Shown one piece after another: positions 54,045 to 63,563 of a stretch of DNA of 64,000 nucleotides. Position numbers and translations under genes: made by a program. The notes below the pieces were generated by a model, which made no database searches, was not told the DNA's origin, and worked only from the letters and a program-made list of their open reading frames with translations. How positions within the stretch are numbered: the stretch's first letter is position 1; each line of letters starts with the position of its first letter. Where the stretch lies: assembly GCA_039030395.1 (NCBI GenBank), contig JBCCEF010000008.1:124001-188000 (forward strand), in the 5' to 3' direction. The DNA comes from Acidobacteriota bacterium (GTDB taxonomy: Bacteria; Acidobacteriota; Thermoanaerobaculia; Multivoradales; JBCCEF01).

Positions 54045-56582
54045 ATGAGAAAACTCACCCATTGCCTCCTCATCCTGTGCTGCCTTCTCTTCGTCGCGTC
54101 CGAACTGGCCGCCGCCAAGGGCTACAAGAACTCCGAGGGCCTCTACCGCAAGAGCACCGCCGAGGTGATCGCCCAACTGCCTGCGGAGTACCAGGCCTGG
54201 CTCAAGGAAGTCGAGCTGATCATCACCGAAGACGAGCTGAAGGCCTTCTTCGAGATCGGCGAGGACTACCAGCGGGACGCTTTCATCAAGCGCTTCTGGC
54301 GCATCCGCGACCGCTACCCCAAGACCTCCCGGAACGAGTACTACGAGAGCTGGAAGCGGCGCGTCCAGGAGGCCAGAGGCCGCTTCGAGAGCCTGGATAC
54401 GGACCGCGCCCGGGTGTTGTTGCTGAATGGCTTTCCGGACAGCCTGATCCAGTTTCGCTGCTCTGGAATCTATCCCCTAGAGGTGTGGTTCTACGACACC
54501 AGCGATCAGGCCCGGCGGCGGGTGTTCTTGATCTTCTACCGGGTCGGCGGCCTGTCCAAGTACCGCTTGTGGCGCGGCCGCTTCGATGGCCTCGACGAAC
54601 TGATCGACCGCATCTCCGTCTCCGGCGGCGACCTCCAGGGCCTGCGCGACATCGAGCAGAAGTGCCGCGACGGCGAGGTCCTGGTGGCGGCCATCGCCTT
54701 CGCCCTGAACGACCCCATCGGCTTCGAACAGCTCACCCGGCAGGTGATGGTGGATTCCACCGGCCCGTCCGGCGAGTGGATCGCCACCTTCAACACCTAC
54801 TCGACGGAATTGCCGGCGGACGCAGAGGCCATCCCCGTCAGCCTCAATTTCGACTACCCCGGCCGGCGCCAGAGCCGCACCGCCGTGCAGACCCAGTTGA
54901 CGGTGCCGCGGGAGGCGGCCGTCCAAGCGGAGCTGGCGGACTACCGGTCCTACAACTTCGTGGTGACCGGCGAGGTGCTACGCGACGACGAGTTGTTCGA
55001 CAACTTCCGCTACAAGTTCGACTTTCCCGAGGGCCAGGTACCCGGTGAGTCCATTTCGATGGTGCTGGAGCGCTTCCTGCGCCCCGGCGAGTACCAAATG
55101 ATCCTCAAGTTGGAGGACGTCAACGGCAAGAAGTTCTTCCGCACGGAGCAGGAGATCTCCGTGCCCCGCATCGACAAAGCCCTGCCGCCGCCGCCGCCGA
55201 GCGATCCGGAGACGGCCCGCCTGCTGGCCGAAGCGAACGCCGCCATCGCCGCCGGGGAAACCACCCTCAAGCTAGTGCCGCCGCAGGGAAATCTGATCAC
55301 CGGCTACGTGCGCTTCGACACCCTGGCCACCGGCGAGGACTTTTCCTCGGTCCACTTCAGCCTCGACGACAAGGTGGTGCTGCAAAAGCGGCGGCCGCCC
55401 TTCAGTGTGGATCTCGACCTCGGCGAACTGCCCCGCGCCCGCACCCTGGCGGCCATCGGCTACGGCCCCGACGGCGCAGAGCTGGCGCGCGATGAGATCC
55501 TGATCAACGCCAACGACAACCGCTTCGCCGTGGAGCTGGTCGAGCCGCGCAAGGGCAAGACCTACGCCCAAAGCCTGCGGGCGGTGGCGCAGATCGACAC
55601 GCCGGAGGGCAGTGAACCGGAACGGGTGGAGTTCTACCTCAACGAGACGCGCCTGGCGACCCTCTACCAGGAGCCCTGGGAACTGCCGGTGGTGCTGCCG
55701 AGCGAAGCCGAGCTGGCCTACGTGCGCGCCGTCGCCTTCCTCCCCGACGGCAATTTGACGGAGGATCTGGTGTTTGTCAACGCGCCGGAATACCTGGAGG
55801 AAGTCGATGTTCAGTTCGTCGAGCTGTACACCACCGTCGTCGACCGCAACGACCGCCCGATCGAGGGCCTCACGAAGGAGCAGTTCCGGGTGAGCGAAGA
55901 CGGCGTGGCGCAGCAGATCGCCCGCTTCGAGCGGGTGCGCAACCTGCCGATCCACGCGGCCATTCTGCTCGACATCTCGCAGTCCATGGAGGAGAGCCTG
56001 GGGGACGCCCAGGATGCCGCCCTCGGCTTTTTCCAACAAACCCTCGAACCGAAAGACCGGGCGGCCTTCATCACCTTCAACGACCGGCCGGAGCTGCGGG
56101 TGAAGTTCACCAACGAGGTGGACGAGCTGGCAGGCGGCCTGGCGGGGTTGAAGGCCGAGCGCGGCACCGCCCTCTACGACAGCGTGATCTTCAGCCTGTA
56201 TTACTTCAACGGCATCCGCGGCCAGCGCGCCTTGATTGTGCTGTCCGACGGCAAGGACGAGGCAAGCCGCTTCTCCTTCGAGGACACCCTGGAGTTCGCC
56301 CGCCGCGCCGGGGTGAGCCTCTACACCATTGCCCTGCGCGACGATGCGGCCCACAAAAAGCTATCGAAGATCGCCGAAGCCACCGGCGGGCGGTCCTTTC
56401 TGATCGACAGCGTCGCCCAGCTCGAAGGCATCTACGCCGGCATCGAAGCGGAGCTGCGCTCGAAGTACCTGATCGCCTACCAGTCGAGCAATTCGAGCGA
56501 GAGCGACGACTTCCGCAGCGTCAGGCTCGACGTCGACGTGCCCGGCGCCGAAGCCAAGACGTTGAAGGGCTACTACCCCTAG
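54045..56582 (+). CDS. Secreted GWxTD + VWFA-related domain protein
   Basis: An 845-residue secreted protein. A signal peptide is followed by a GWxTD-like N-terminal domain (about 40-190: YQAWLKEVELIITEDELKAFF; RDAFIKRFWRIRDRYPKT; RVLLLNGFPDSLIQFRC). A large strand-rich middle region follows (about 200-575, including PPPPPPSD linker near 380). The C-terminal VWFA domain (about 585-845) is of the acidobacterial type: VELYTTVVDRNDRPIEGLTKEQF, MIDAS Asp in LLDISQSM, and IVLSDGKDEAS. This combination is characteristic of Acidobacteriota. It would bind partners through metal-dependent adhesion. The ATG has AGGAGA upstream. The SRPBCC gene begins 26 bases downstream. Confidence 0.9.
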   Translation: MRKLTHCLLILCCLLFVASELAAAKGYKNSEGLYRKSTAEVIAQLPAEYQAWLKEVELIITEDELKAFFEIGEDYQRDAFIKRFWRIRDRYPKTSRNEYYESWKRRVQEARGRFESLDTDRARVLLLNGFPDSLIQFRCSGIYPLEVWFYDTSDQARRRVFLIFYRVGGLSKYRLWRGRFDGLDELIDRISVSGGDLQGLRDIEQKCRDGEVLVAAIAFALNDPIGFEQLTRQVMVDSTGPSGEWIATFNTYSTELPADAEAIPVSLNFDYPGRRQSRTAVQTQLTVPREAAVQAELADYRSYNFVVTGEVLRDDELFDNFRYKFDFPEGQVPGESISMVLERFLRPGEYQMILKLEDVNGKKFFRTEQEISVPRIDKALPPPPPSDPETARLLAEANAAIAAGETTLKLVPPQGNLITGYVRFDTLATGEDFSSVHFSLDDKVVLQKRRPPFSVDLDLGELPRARTLAAIGYGPDGAELARDEILINANDNRFAVELVEPRKGKTYAQSLRAVAQIDTPEGSEPERVEFYLNETRLATLYQEPWELPVVLPSEAELAYVRAVAFLPDGNLTEDLVFVNAPEYLEEVDVQFVELYTTVVDRNDRPIEGLTKEQFRVSEDGVAQQIARFERVRNLPIHAAILLDISQSMEESLGDAQDAALGFFQQTLEPKDRAAFITFNDRPELRVKFTNEVDELAGGLAGLKAERGTALYDSVIFSLYYFNGIRGQRALIVLSDGKDEASRFSFEDTLEFARRAGVSLYTIALRDDAAHKKLSKIAEATGGRSFLIDSVAQLEGIYAGIEAELRSKYLIAYQSSNSSESDDFRSVRLDVDVPGAEAKTLKGYYP

Positions 56583-56608
56583 CCCGCCTTTCCAAGGAGT
56601 CGCGCGGT

Positions 56609-57100
56609 ATGCCCTTCGACCCCCCGCAGATCGACATCTCCCGCCGCGGCGGCACCTACACTCTGGAAACCGAGCAGTGGCTGCCGCGAGCCCCGGAGGA
56701 ACTGTTTCCGTTCTATGCCGACGCCCACAACCTAGAGCGCCTCACCCCGCCGCTGCTGCGCTTTCGGGTGATCACGCCGAAGCCGATCGAGATGGCCGCA
56801 GGCACGCTGATCGACTACCGGCTGCGCCTGCGCGGCATCCCGGTAGGCTGGCGCACCCGCATCCTCGCCTGGGAGCCACCGCACCGCTTCATCGACGAGC
56901 AGATCCGTGGTCCCTATCAGCTTTGGCACCACGAACACACCTTCGCACCGCAGGGTGACGGCACGCGGGTCATCGACAAAGTGAACTACCGCATGCTGTG
57001 CGGATGGATCGCCCATCCGCTGATGGTGGGCCGGGACGTGCGCGAGATCTTCCGCTTCCGCGCCGAAGCGCTGTGGGAGATTTTCGGCGAGGCGACCTAG
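56609..57100 (+). CDS. SRPBCC family protein (START-like, unknown ligand)
   Basis: A 163-residue protein of the SRPBCC/START superfamily. The N-terminal YTLETEQWLPRAPEELFPFYADAHNLERLTPP is the classical beginning (helix-grip fold). Then come IDYRLRLRGIPVGWRTRI and the conserved FIDEQIRGPYQLWHHEHTF. The C-terminal long helix is AHPLMVGRDVREIFRFRAEALWEIF. It matches CoxG/YndB-like proteins, which bind a hydrophobic ligand in a deep pocket. No catalytic residues stand out. The preceding gene lies 26 bases away and the following one 40 bases away on the same strand. Confidence 0.9.
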   Translation: MPFDPPQIDISRRGGTYTLETEQWLPRAPEELFPFYADAHNLERLTPPLLRFRVITPKPIEMAAGTLIDYRLRLRGIPVGWRTRILAWEPPHRFIDEQIRGPYQLWHHEHTFAPQGDGTRVIDKVNYRMLCGWIAHPLMVGRDVREIFRFRAEALWEIFGEAT

Positions 57101-57140
57101 CGAACCAGATGCGCGTGGTAGGGTCTGCGGGTTTTCCGCC

Positions 57141-58685
57141 ATGTCCGCCCGCGCCCAGACCGTCCTCGGCTTCTTCGTCTTCACCCTGGCGGTCTACATC
57201 CTGTCGGCGCCGGGCCGCATCGACTCCATCGATGGCCAGACCCGCTACGAGGTCACCCAGAACCTGGTGAGCTTCGGCGAACCGGTGCTGCGCGACCCCT
57301 GGCTCGCCGGCGGTGGCGTACCGGGGCTCGAGGGCAAGCGCTACTCTTTCTACAATGCCTCCCCCTCCCTGGCCGCCTATCCGCTGGTGTGGCTGGGGGG
57401 CCAGTTCGACGATCCGCAGGCGGAGAAGCGCCGCTTCCTCTTCTCCCTGACCACCGCCTTCTTCGGCGCCGGCCTCGCCGCCCTGCTGGTGTTGTTCTGG
57501 ACGGATCTCGGAGTACCGCTCCGCAGGGCCGCCGGCTGGAGCGCCGTCCACGCCTTCGCCACCCTCGCCTGGCCCGCCTCCACCACCGTGCTCGACCAGG
57601 TGCAGCAGGGATTCTGGGTGCTGTTGGCGGCCTGGCTGGTGTTCCGCGCCGCCCGCCAGCGATCCGTGCTGCTGGCCGTCGGCGGCTGCCTGGCGCTGGC
57701 GGTGTTGATCAACCACCAGCCGAACTTCGTGCTGCTGGTGCCCACCCTCGCCCTCGCCGGCCTGTCCCCGCCGGCGGCGACGGCGGAGCGACGAACGCCC
57801 CGCTGGGCGATCCCGGCGGTCTTCCTGCTGGGGGCGCCCCTCGGCATCGGCCTTTCCTTCTACTACAACATCATCCGCTTCGGCACGCCGTTCTTCCTCG
57901 ACCGGCTGAACGAACTGGGAGACCAGCCGCCGTTCTTCGGCTCGCCCATCGACGGCCTGTTGGGGCTGCTGTTTTCGCCTGGCAAGAGCATCCTGCTCTA
58001 CAGCCCCGTGGTGCTGCTGGCGGTGGCCGGGTGGTTCGCCCTGCGGCGCCGCTGGAAGTGGCTCGCCTGGGCGGCCGCCGGCACCTTCCTGATGCAGCTC
58101 GTGTTCACGGCGTTCCTCTCCTTTTGGCACGGCGACTGGTGCTGGGGGCCGCGCTACTTGATGGTGGTGCTGCCGCTCGTCAGCTTAGGCCTCGCCTTTC
58201 TCGACCTCGCCGGCTGGAAAAAGGGCGCGGCCTACGGCCTGATCGCCGCCGGCTTGGGCGTACAGCTTCTGGGGTTGGGAGTCGTCCACGAACGCTTCTT
58301 CTTCGAGAACCGCCAGCTCAACTGGCCCCGGCCCGGCCACTACTTTCATGTCTCGGCGTGGCTGACGAGGCCCGGCGAGGTCTGGCAGATCGTCACCGAG
58401 GGACCGCCGGCGGAGGCTGTCCAGTTCGCTCCCACCCCCTACCCGGAAACCGAGACCTACTACATCACCGGCGTCCTGCCGGACGAAGATCCGGTGGAGT
58501 GGATGCGCGGCTACCAGGTGTTCTACCGCCTGCGGCCGTGGACCTTCTGGTTGCCGACGCTGCCGCCGAAGGAGCGGCCGGTGCCCTTCGCCCTGCCGCT
58601 CATCGCCCTGCTGCTGACGGCGGCCGGCGGCGGTGCATTGGCCGCTCGGGGCCTCCGCCGGGCCGGCCAGGCGGCCGCCCCGTGA
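57141..58685 (+). CDS. Multi-span membrane glycosyltransferase-like protein
   Basis: A 514-residue integral membrane protein with about ten to eleven helices. An early periplasmic loop (GRIDSIDGQTRYEVTQNLVSFGEPVLRD) contains Asp/Glu pairs at the position of the catalytic Asp of GT39/PMT-type enzymes. Helices such as LLVLFWTDLGV, RAAGWSAVHAFATLAWPAST and SPGKSILLYSPVVLLAVAGW follow. The segment FTAFLSFWHGDWCWGPRYLMVVLPL is typical of bacterial polyprenyl-phosphate-sugar glycosyltransferases. Substrate unknown. The stop overlaps the start of the methyltransferase downstream (GTGA). Confidence 0.8.
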   Translation: MSARAQTVLGFFVFTLAVYILSAPGRIDSIDGQTRYEVTQNLVSFGEPVLRDPWLAGGGVPGLEGKRYSFYNASPSLAAYPLVWLGGQFDDPQAEKRRFLFSLTTAFFGAGLAALLVLFWTDLGVPLRRAAGWSAVHAFATLAWPASTTVLDQVQQGFWVLLAAWLVFRAARQRSVLLAVGGCLALAVLINHQPNFVLLVPTLALAGLSPPAATAERRTPRWAIPAVFLLGAPLGIGLSFYYNIIRFGTPFFLDRLNELGDQPPFFGSPIDGLLGLLFSPGKSILLYSPVVLLAVAGWFALRRRWKWLAWAAAGTFLMQLVFTAFLSFWHGDWCWGPRYLMVVLPLVSLGLAFLDLAGWKKGAAYGLIAAGLGVQLLGLGVVHERFFFENRQLNWPRPGHYFHVSAWLTRPGEVWQIVTEGPPAEAVQFAPTPYPETETYYITGVLPDEDPVEWMRGYQVFYRLRPWTFWLPTLPPKERPVPFALPLIALLLTAAGGGALAARGLRRAGQAAAP

Positions 58686-59284
58686 ACGCCTACCGGCGGC
58701 GGGTTCTCGAACACCTGCGGGCGCTCCTCGCCCCCATCGCACCGGTGGGGCGAGCCCTCGACTACGGCAGCGGCGACGGCTGGTTCGCCCACTCCCTGCT
58801 GGCGGAAGGGTTGATCGAAGAGATCGTGGCGGTGGACGTCCAGCGGCGGGAGCACCACTTCATCGAACCGCAGCTCTACGACGGCGAGCGCCTGCCCTTC
58901 GACGACCGCTCTTTCGATCTGGTGTACGCCGTCGATGTGCTCCACCACACGCCGGATCCGGCGGCGAGCCTGCGCGACCTACTGCGCTGCAGCCGGCGCC
59001 ACTTTCTGCTGAAGGACCACAACCACGACACCGCCCTCGGCAAGTGGACCCTGGCGCTCCTGGACGAGGCCGGTAACCGAAAGTTCGGCGTGCCGTCGCT
59101 CTACCACTACCAGCGCCGCTGGAACTGGCTGCCGGTGATCGAGGAAGAGGGATTCGAGGAACAGGAGAGGCGGGCGAAGATCCTCATCGAGGAGCGCCCG
59201 CTGCTGCGGTGGTTCGTGAACGAGTTCCAGTTCGTCGGCCGCTGGAGCAGGGCGGAAGCGGCGTGCGAGGACGTCAGCGCTTGA
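58682..59284 (+). CDS. Class I SAM-dependent methyltransferase (small-molecule or glycan)
   Basis: A 200-residue methyltransferase. Motif I is ALDYGSGDGWFAHSLLA, acidic loop VAVDVQRR, motif post-II LPFDDRSFDLVYAVDVLHHT, then LRDLLRCSRRHFLLKDHNHD. The final helix region RKFGVPSLYHYQRRWNW may bind the acceptor. It belongs to the ubiE/COQ5-like group that often modifies lipids or sugars. GTG start overlaps the previous gene by 4 bases, so it is translationally coupled to the membrane glycosyltransferase. Its end overlaps the convergent methyltransferase gene by 11 bases. Confidence 0.88.
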   Translation: MNAYRRRVLEHLRALLAPIAPVGRALDYGSGDGWFAHSLLAEGLIEEIVAVDVQRREHHFIEPQLYDGERLPFDDRSFDLVYAVDVLHHTPDPAASLRDLLRCSRRHFLLKDHNHDTALGKWTLALLDEAGNRKFGVPSLYHYQRRWNWLPVIEEEGFEEQERRAKILIEERPLLRWFVNEFQFVGRWSRAEAACEDVSA

Positions 59285-60047
59285 CGGCCACCGCCGCCAG
59301 CTCGAAGCCCTTCTTCGGGCCCACCCGGCTGAGCAGCCAGTGCACCCCGCGCACCAGCGGGAAGACCTTCTCGTAGAACCGGAGGCCCGGCGGTGGCGAG
59401 GCCACCAGGTCACCCCAGGTCCAGGAATCGCGCTTGCGGATGCCGCGCTCCAGCCACAGGTGGACCAGGGCGATCGAGTCGAGCATCAGCTTGGACCCCA
59501 GGCGCATGAGCTGCCGCACCTCCCCCACCTCGAGGCCGGCCCGCTCCAGCCGGGCGGTCAGGCCATCCACCCGGTAGCCGGCGGTGAAGTGGCGCTCCGG
59601 CCCCTCCTGCTCATGCACCGACTCCACCCCGATCAGGTCGAGGAAGTCCGGGAAGCCCCATTCGAGGGAGGGTACCGTCAGTACCAGGCGGCCACCGGGC
59701 TTCAACACCCGCGACACCTCCGCCAGCACCGCCTCGTCGTCCGGGCAGTGCTCCAGCACATCGGCCAGCAACACCGTGCCGAAGCTGCCGTCGCGAAAGG
59801 GCAGTCCGTCGGCGCTGCCGCAGCAGGGCGTTAGACCGCCGGCCAAGAGCGACGACAGCACAATGTCGCAGGAGACGGTCGGCGTCAGCCGGGAGGCGAG
59901 GAGTTTGCGCGAGTAGTAGCCGAGGCCGGCACCGAGATCGAGAGCCGGTCCCTCGGCCCCCGCCAGCAGCGAGCCCAGAAGCGGCAGCTTCTCCCAGGTG
60001 GCGAGATCCAGTTCGACGATGTCATCAGCAGTCCAGGTTCTAGCCAT
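59274..60047 (-). CDS. Class I SAM-dependent methyltransferase
   Basis: A 257-residue methyltransferase. Motif I PALDLGAGLGYYSRKLLA, acidic end of strand 2 SCDIVLSSLL, post-I/II motif LPFRDGSFGTVLLADVLEHC, then VLKPGGRLVLTVPSLEWGFP. The pattern is that of the COQ5/UbiE group. The C-terminal helices include a stretch (LVHLWLERGIRKRD) that may bind a lipid or glycan substrate. The start at 60047 overlaps the GT4 gene by 8 bases, making it the last gene of the GT2, flippase, GT4, methyltransferase operon. Probably modifies the glycan made by that operon. Confidence 0.88.
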   Translation of the reverse strand: MARTWTADDIVELDLATWEKLPLLGSLLAGAEGPALDLGAGLGYYSRKLLASRLTPTVSCDIVLSSLLAGGLTPCCGSADGLPFRDGSFGTVLLADVLEHCPDDEAVLAEVSRVLKPGGRLVLTVPSLEWGFPDFLDLIGVESVHEQEGPERHFTAGYRVDGLTARLERAGLEVGEVRQLMRLGSKLMLDSIALVHLWLERGIRKRDSWTWGDLVASPPPGLRFYEKVFPLVRGVHWLLSRVGPKKGFELAAVAVKR

Positions 60048-61185
60048 CCTCAGTGCTCCTCACCAGCTCCTCCACCACTTCCGCATACTGCCGCGCCATC
60101 GCCGGGAAGCCCCAGCGGGCATCGGCATAGGTCCGGGCCGCATCACCGCGGCCATTTTCGAACAGCGCCGGCAGCGCCTCGGCCATCGCCTCCGGCGTCC
60201 GGGCGGCGGCCAGGCACCCGCCGGCCGCCCCGGCCGTCACCTCGCGGGCGAAGGGCTCTTCCTCGGAGACCAACGCCGGCAGGCCGCAGGCCATCGCCTC
60301 CTGCACCACCAGCGGCAGGCCCTCACCGTGGGAGGGCAGGAAAAAGGCGTCCGCCGCACGGTAGATCCAGGGCATCTCCTCCGGCACCACCGAACGGCGA
60401 TGCTCGATCCGCCCCTCGGCCGCCGACACCTGCTCCGCCAGCGGGCCGTCGCCGACCATCAGAAACCGGATCTCCGGATGCCGCCGGGCGACCTCCACCA
60501 CCACCGGCACCCCCTTCTTCTCCACCAGCCGGCCGACGAACAGCACCGTCCGCCGATCCTCCTCGGGCAGGCCGAGGCGACCTTGGGCCTGCCGCCGCTC
60601 CTCCGCCGAAGGCGGCCGGAAGCGTTCGAGGTCGATGCCGTTGTAGATCTTCTGGCGCGGCGTTCCCGCCGGCAAAAGGGCGTTCACCCACAGCTCGGCG
60701 CTCGGGGTCGCCAGGACAATGCGGTCCACCCGCCGCAGCAGGCGGCGTCCCATGGTGCGGTAGGCGACGTGTTCGATGCCGTTGAGCAAGCGGGATCCGT
60801 ACTTGACGAAGCCGATGTGCTGGGTGAGAAACACCGGCACGCCGCGGCGCCGGGCCATCGCCGCCCCAAAGTAGCTGCCGGGGTAGAGGCAGTCGTGAAC
60901 GTGCAGCACATCGGCCCAGCGGGTCAGCTCCGCCAAGCGCCGCCAGCCGGTAGGCCCCCACAGCGGCACCGGCACCCCGAGGCGGTCTTCCAGCACGTTC
61001 CAGGTGGGCACCCGCAGTCGGTCGGCGTCCTCCTTGGCGCCTTCGGTGGCGCCCTTCGGCGAGTCGCTCGCCAACCAACGCACCTGCCAGCCGCGCTCGC
61101 GATAGGCGACATCGAGCGAGGCGGCGACGCGCTCGATACCGCCATGGTGGGGCGGCATGTAGTGGGTGACCACGCCGACGCGCAT
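60040..61185 (-). CDS. Glycosyltransferase family 4
   Basis: A 381-residue GT-B enzyme. N-terminal MRVGVVTHYMPPHHGGIERVAASL has the glycine-rich HGGIERV donor-side loop. ADVLHVHDCLYP, TPSAELWVNALL and YNGIDLERF are the usual mid-protein marks. The C-terminal half has VLFVGRLVEKKGVPVV, FLMVGDGPL and PSHGEGLPLVVQEAMACGLP, where EGLPLVVQEA is the retaining E-x7-E motif. The ATG shares its A with the stop codon of the flippase gene (TGATG). It adds a sugar to a lipid-linked or cell-surface glycan. Confidence 0.93.
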   Translation of the reverse strand: MRVGVVTHYMPPHHGGIERVAASLDVAYRERGWQVRWLASDSPKGATEGAKEDADRLRVPTWNVLEDRLGVPVPLWGPTGWRRLAELTRWADVLHVHDCLYPGSYFGAAMARRRGVPVFLTQHIGFVKYGSRLLNGIEHVAYRTMGRRLLRRVDRIVLATPSAELWVNALLPAGTPRQKIYNGIDLERFRPPSAEERRQAQGRLGLPEEDRRTVLFVGRLVEKKGVPVVVEVARRHPEIRFLMVGDGPLAEQVSAAEGRIEHRRSVVPEEMPWIYRAADAFFLPSHGEGLPLVVQEAMACGLPALVSEEEPFAREVTAGAAGGCLAAARTPEAMAEALPALFENGRGDAARTYADARWGFPAMARQYAEVVEELVRSTEDG

Positions 61186-62162
61186 CAGCCGTCGCCCTCC
61201 GCCGCCGAAGGCGCCATCGCGCGCAGCGTGGGACCGAGGCAAATCGCGCCGAAAAGAGCCTGAGTCACCAGGCCGAGGGCATGATAGACCAGACTGAAGG
61301 ACAGGATCTTCGCCTCGCCGGCAGCGCCGGCGACGTAGCCGCTCAGCAGCCAAACCTGCGCCGCCTGGAAGGTCCCCAACCCGGCCGGTGCGATGGGCAA
61401 GGCAGTGATCAGCAGGACGATCGCCAGGAGGGCCAAGCCTTCCCCGAAAGGCACCGGCACCCCCCACAGCCGCAGGGCGCCCCAATGGCCGAGGAGCAAT
61501 AGCAGGGTGTGCGGCAAGCGAGCGGCGAAGGCCCGGCCATGATCCGCCAGGGACACCGCGAACAGGGGGGCCAGCCAGCTCCGGCGCCGCAGGATCGCCG
61601 GCGGTCGCGCCAGCACCACGGCACCGAAACCACCGAGCACCGCCAACGCCGTCACCGTCGGCAGCAACCCAGCGATCTCATCGGAGAAGGCACCGGCCAC
61701 CACATTCCACCCAAAAACCGCCAGCACCCCCACCGCCAGCAACGTCGCGAGGGACCCGGCGGTCACAAACAGCGCCGCGCCGGCGGCCGCGGCGGTGGGC
61801 ACCCCGGTGCGCCGCAAATAGATGCCGATGCCGCCCTGGCCGAGCAAGAAATTCAACACCGTGAGGAGATAGGAGGCGCCGCGTACCCACAGCACCGTGC
61901 CCAACGGCCGCTCGATGCCGAGAAGGCGCAGGGCCACCCGCGTCGCCACCCCATCGGCCACCAGGGTGACACCCACCTGCACCACCACGTACAGGGCCAG
62001 CCACCCGACCGGCCCTTCGCCCAAATGCAGGAGAAGTTCTTCGAGGGGAATGCGCCACAGCAGGAGCGCGAGCAGGGCACCGGGCACCAGCCAGCGCGCC
62101 AGGCGCCCGAATCGCCGCCAACCCCTGGACCCGGAGTCCTCGGCAAGAGGCTCGACGCTCAC
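61185..62162 (-). CDS. Flippase-like membrane protein (lysylphosphatidylglycerol synthase TM / UPF0104 family)
   Basis: A 325-residue integral membrane protein with about eight helices of the type annotated as flippase-like or lysylphosphatidylglycerol synthase TM domain (for example LARWLVPGALLALLLWRIPLEELLLHL; YLLTVLNFLLGQGGIGIYLRR; LALLAIVLLITALPIAPAGLGTFQAAQVWLL). The ALPIAPAGLGTFQ loop is the best conserved piece. No synthase domain follows. Family members are proposed to help move lipid or lipid-linked sugars. The operon places it between GT2 and GT4, consistent with translocation of a polyprenyl-linked sugar. Confidence 0.85.
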   Translation of the reverse strand: MSVEPLAEDSGSRGWRRFGRLARWLVPGALLALLLWRIPLEELLLHLGEGPVGWLALYVVVQVGVTLVADGVATRVALRLLGIERPLGTVLWVRGASYLLTVLNFLLGQGGIGIYLRRTGVPTAAAAGAALFVTAGSLATLLAVGVLAVFGWNVVAGAFSDEIAGLLPTVTALAVLGGFGAVVLARPPAILRRRSWLAPLFAVSLADHGRAFAARLPHTLLLLLGHWGALRLWGVPVPFGEGLALLAIVLLITALPIAPAGLGTFQAAQVWLLSGYVAGAAGEAKILSFSLVYHALGLVTQALFGAICLGPTLRAMAPSAAEGDG

Positions 62163-62178
62163 CGGCCGACGCCGAGCC

Positions 62179-63366
62179 TTACCGGCGCTCGATCATCAAC
62201 AGGCTGATCATGAAGGAAGCAAAGCAGGTCTGGAGACCGATCACCATCGCCGCCATGCCGATCACCACGCCGCGCACCGCCATCAACTCGCCGTAGCCGG
62301 AAGCGATCCAGTCGAGGACGATCTTGATCTCCAGCCACAGGCCGGCGCCAAACACCAGCCCACCCAGGATCAGTCCGCGTTCCAACGTGAACAGCTTGTT
62401 GAACCACGGTAACCACTGGCCTTTTCGAGCGAAGCCCGCCCCCATCGAGAAGGCCTTCGCCAGAATGTCGAAGAGGACCAGGTTGTAGCCGAGGATCGAA
62501 GCCGCCACGCCGAAGAGCAGCGGGTGGTAGTCCCAGGTCACCCCGAACATCTCCCGCGGCCCGCCACCCAGCAACAGCACCAGCGCCAAGCCGATCAGCA
62601 TCAGCAGGATGCCCGGAAGCTGGAACAGATAGCTCGGCGAGAACAGCAGCATAAAGCGCACATGGCGCCAGGCGTCGCGCATGCCGACCAGCTTCGACTC
62701 GCCGATGCGCGGCCGGTAGGTGATGGGGATCTCCTCGATCTTCAGCCGTTCGCGCAGCGAGTTGACCACCATCTCCGAGGCGAACTCCATGCCGGTGGTG
62801 CGCAACCCCATGCGCTGGTAGGCCTCGCGGGTGAACGAGCGCATGCCGCAATGGGAGTCCGATATCCGGGTGCGGAACAGCAGCTTCAACATGCCGGAGA
62901 GGATCGGATTGCCGATCCAGCGGTGGCTCCAGGACATCGCACCGGGCAGGATCTCACCCTTCAGCCGCGTGCCCATCACCAGGTCGTAGCCGCGCTCCTT
63001 CAGGGGCTCGATGAACGGCTCCAGATTCTCGAACGGGTAGGTGTCGTCCGCGTCGCCCATCACCATGTAGCGGCCGCGGGCCGACTCGAAGCCCTTCAAG
63101 TAGGCCGAACCGTAGCCCTGGCGATCCTCGTGCACCACCCGCGCACCGGCCGCCTCGGCGATCTCCGGCGAACCGTCCGTCGAACCGTTGTCGGAAACCA
63201 CCACTTCACCGGTCACCCCCATCGCACGAATCGCACCGAGGGCCTTCTCCACACAAACCCCCACCCCCTCCGCCTCGTCGAGGCAAGGCATCACCACCGA
63301 GACTTCAATATCGCCCTGCGGAATGGACTCTGCTCCCTCAGCACCGTGGCTTGAACCGTTGCTCAC
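62179..63366 (-). CDS. Glycosyltransferase family 2 (polyprenyl-phosphate hexose synthase-like)
   Basis: A 395-residue protein. The GT-A domain (about 20-245) starts VSVVMPCLDEAEGVGVCVEKA, with acidic loop VVSDNGSTDGSPEIA, metal site YMVMGDADDTYPFENL and MGTRLKGEI. The DSHCGMRSFTREAY segment is typical of dolichyl-phosphate-mannose and -glucose synthase relatives. The last 150 residues have four hydrophobic helices that anchor it in the membrane. The GTG start is preceded by GAGGGGG. First gene of the minus-strand operon. It likely makes a polyprenyl-linked sugar for the flippase and GT4 downstream. Confidence 0.92.
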   Translation of the reverse strand: MSNGSSHGAEGAESIPQGDIEVSVVMPCLDEAEGVGVCVEKALGAIRAMGVTGEVVVSDNGSTDGSPEIAEAAGARVVHEDRQGYGSAYLKGFESARGRYMVMGDADDTYPFENLEPFIEPLKERGYDLVMGTRLKGEILPGAMSWSHRWIGNPILSGMLKLLFRTRISDSHCGMRSFTREAYQRMGLRTTGMEFASEMVVNSLRERLKIEEIPITYRPRIGESKLVGMRDAWRHVRFMLLFSPSYLFQLPGILLMLIGLALVLLLGGGPREMFGVTWDYHPLLFGVAASILGYNLVLFDILAKAFSMGAGFARKGQWLPWFNKLFTLERGLILGGLVFGAGLWLEIKIVLDWIASGYGELMAVRGVVIGMAAMVIGLQTCFASFMISLLMIERR

Positions 63367-63457
63367 AACACCCCCTCATTTCAGGACCTACGCGATGAAC
63401 AGCAAGGGCGCGAGCATACCAGAGGGGAAAGCCCCGAAAGAGCGCGGACGCATGGGG

Positions 63458-63483
63458 CTCGGCGCGATCGCGATCGCGCCGAG
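63458..63483. promoter_or_regulatory. 26-bp perfect palindrome in the divergent intergenic region
   Basis: Half-site CTCGGCGCGATCG (63458-63470) is followed directly by its reverse complement CGATCGCGCCGAG (63471-63483) with no spacer. The centre holds the GCGATCGC octamer twice overlapping. It lies 92 bases from the GT2 start and 137 bases from the Cys-rich gene start, in the shared upstream region. A protein-binding operator is the simplest reading; an extruded cruciform is another. Confidence 0.65.
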
Positions 63484-63563
63484 TCATCGGTGCCCGGTAG
63501 GGATTACGAAGAGTTCTCGAAGTTTTCTGGAAGGACTTCCGCGACGTTCTCGACGCACTCTGA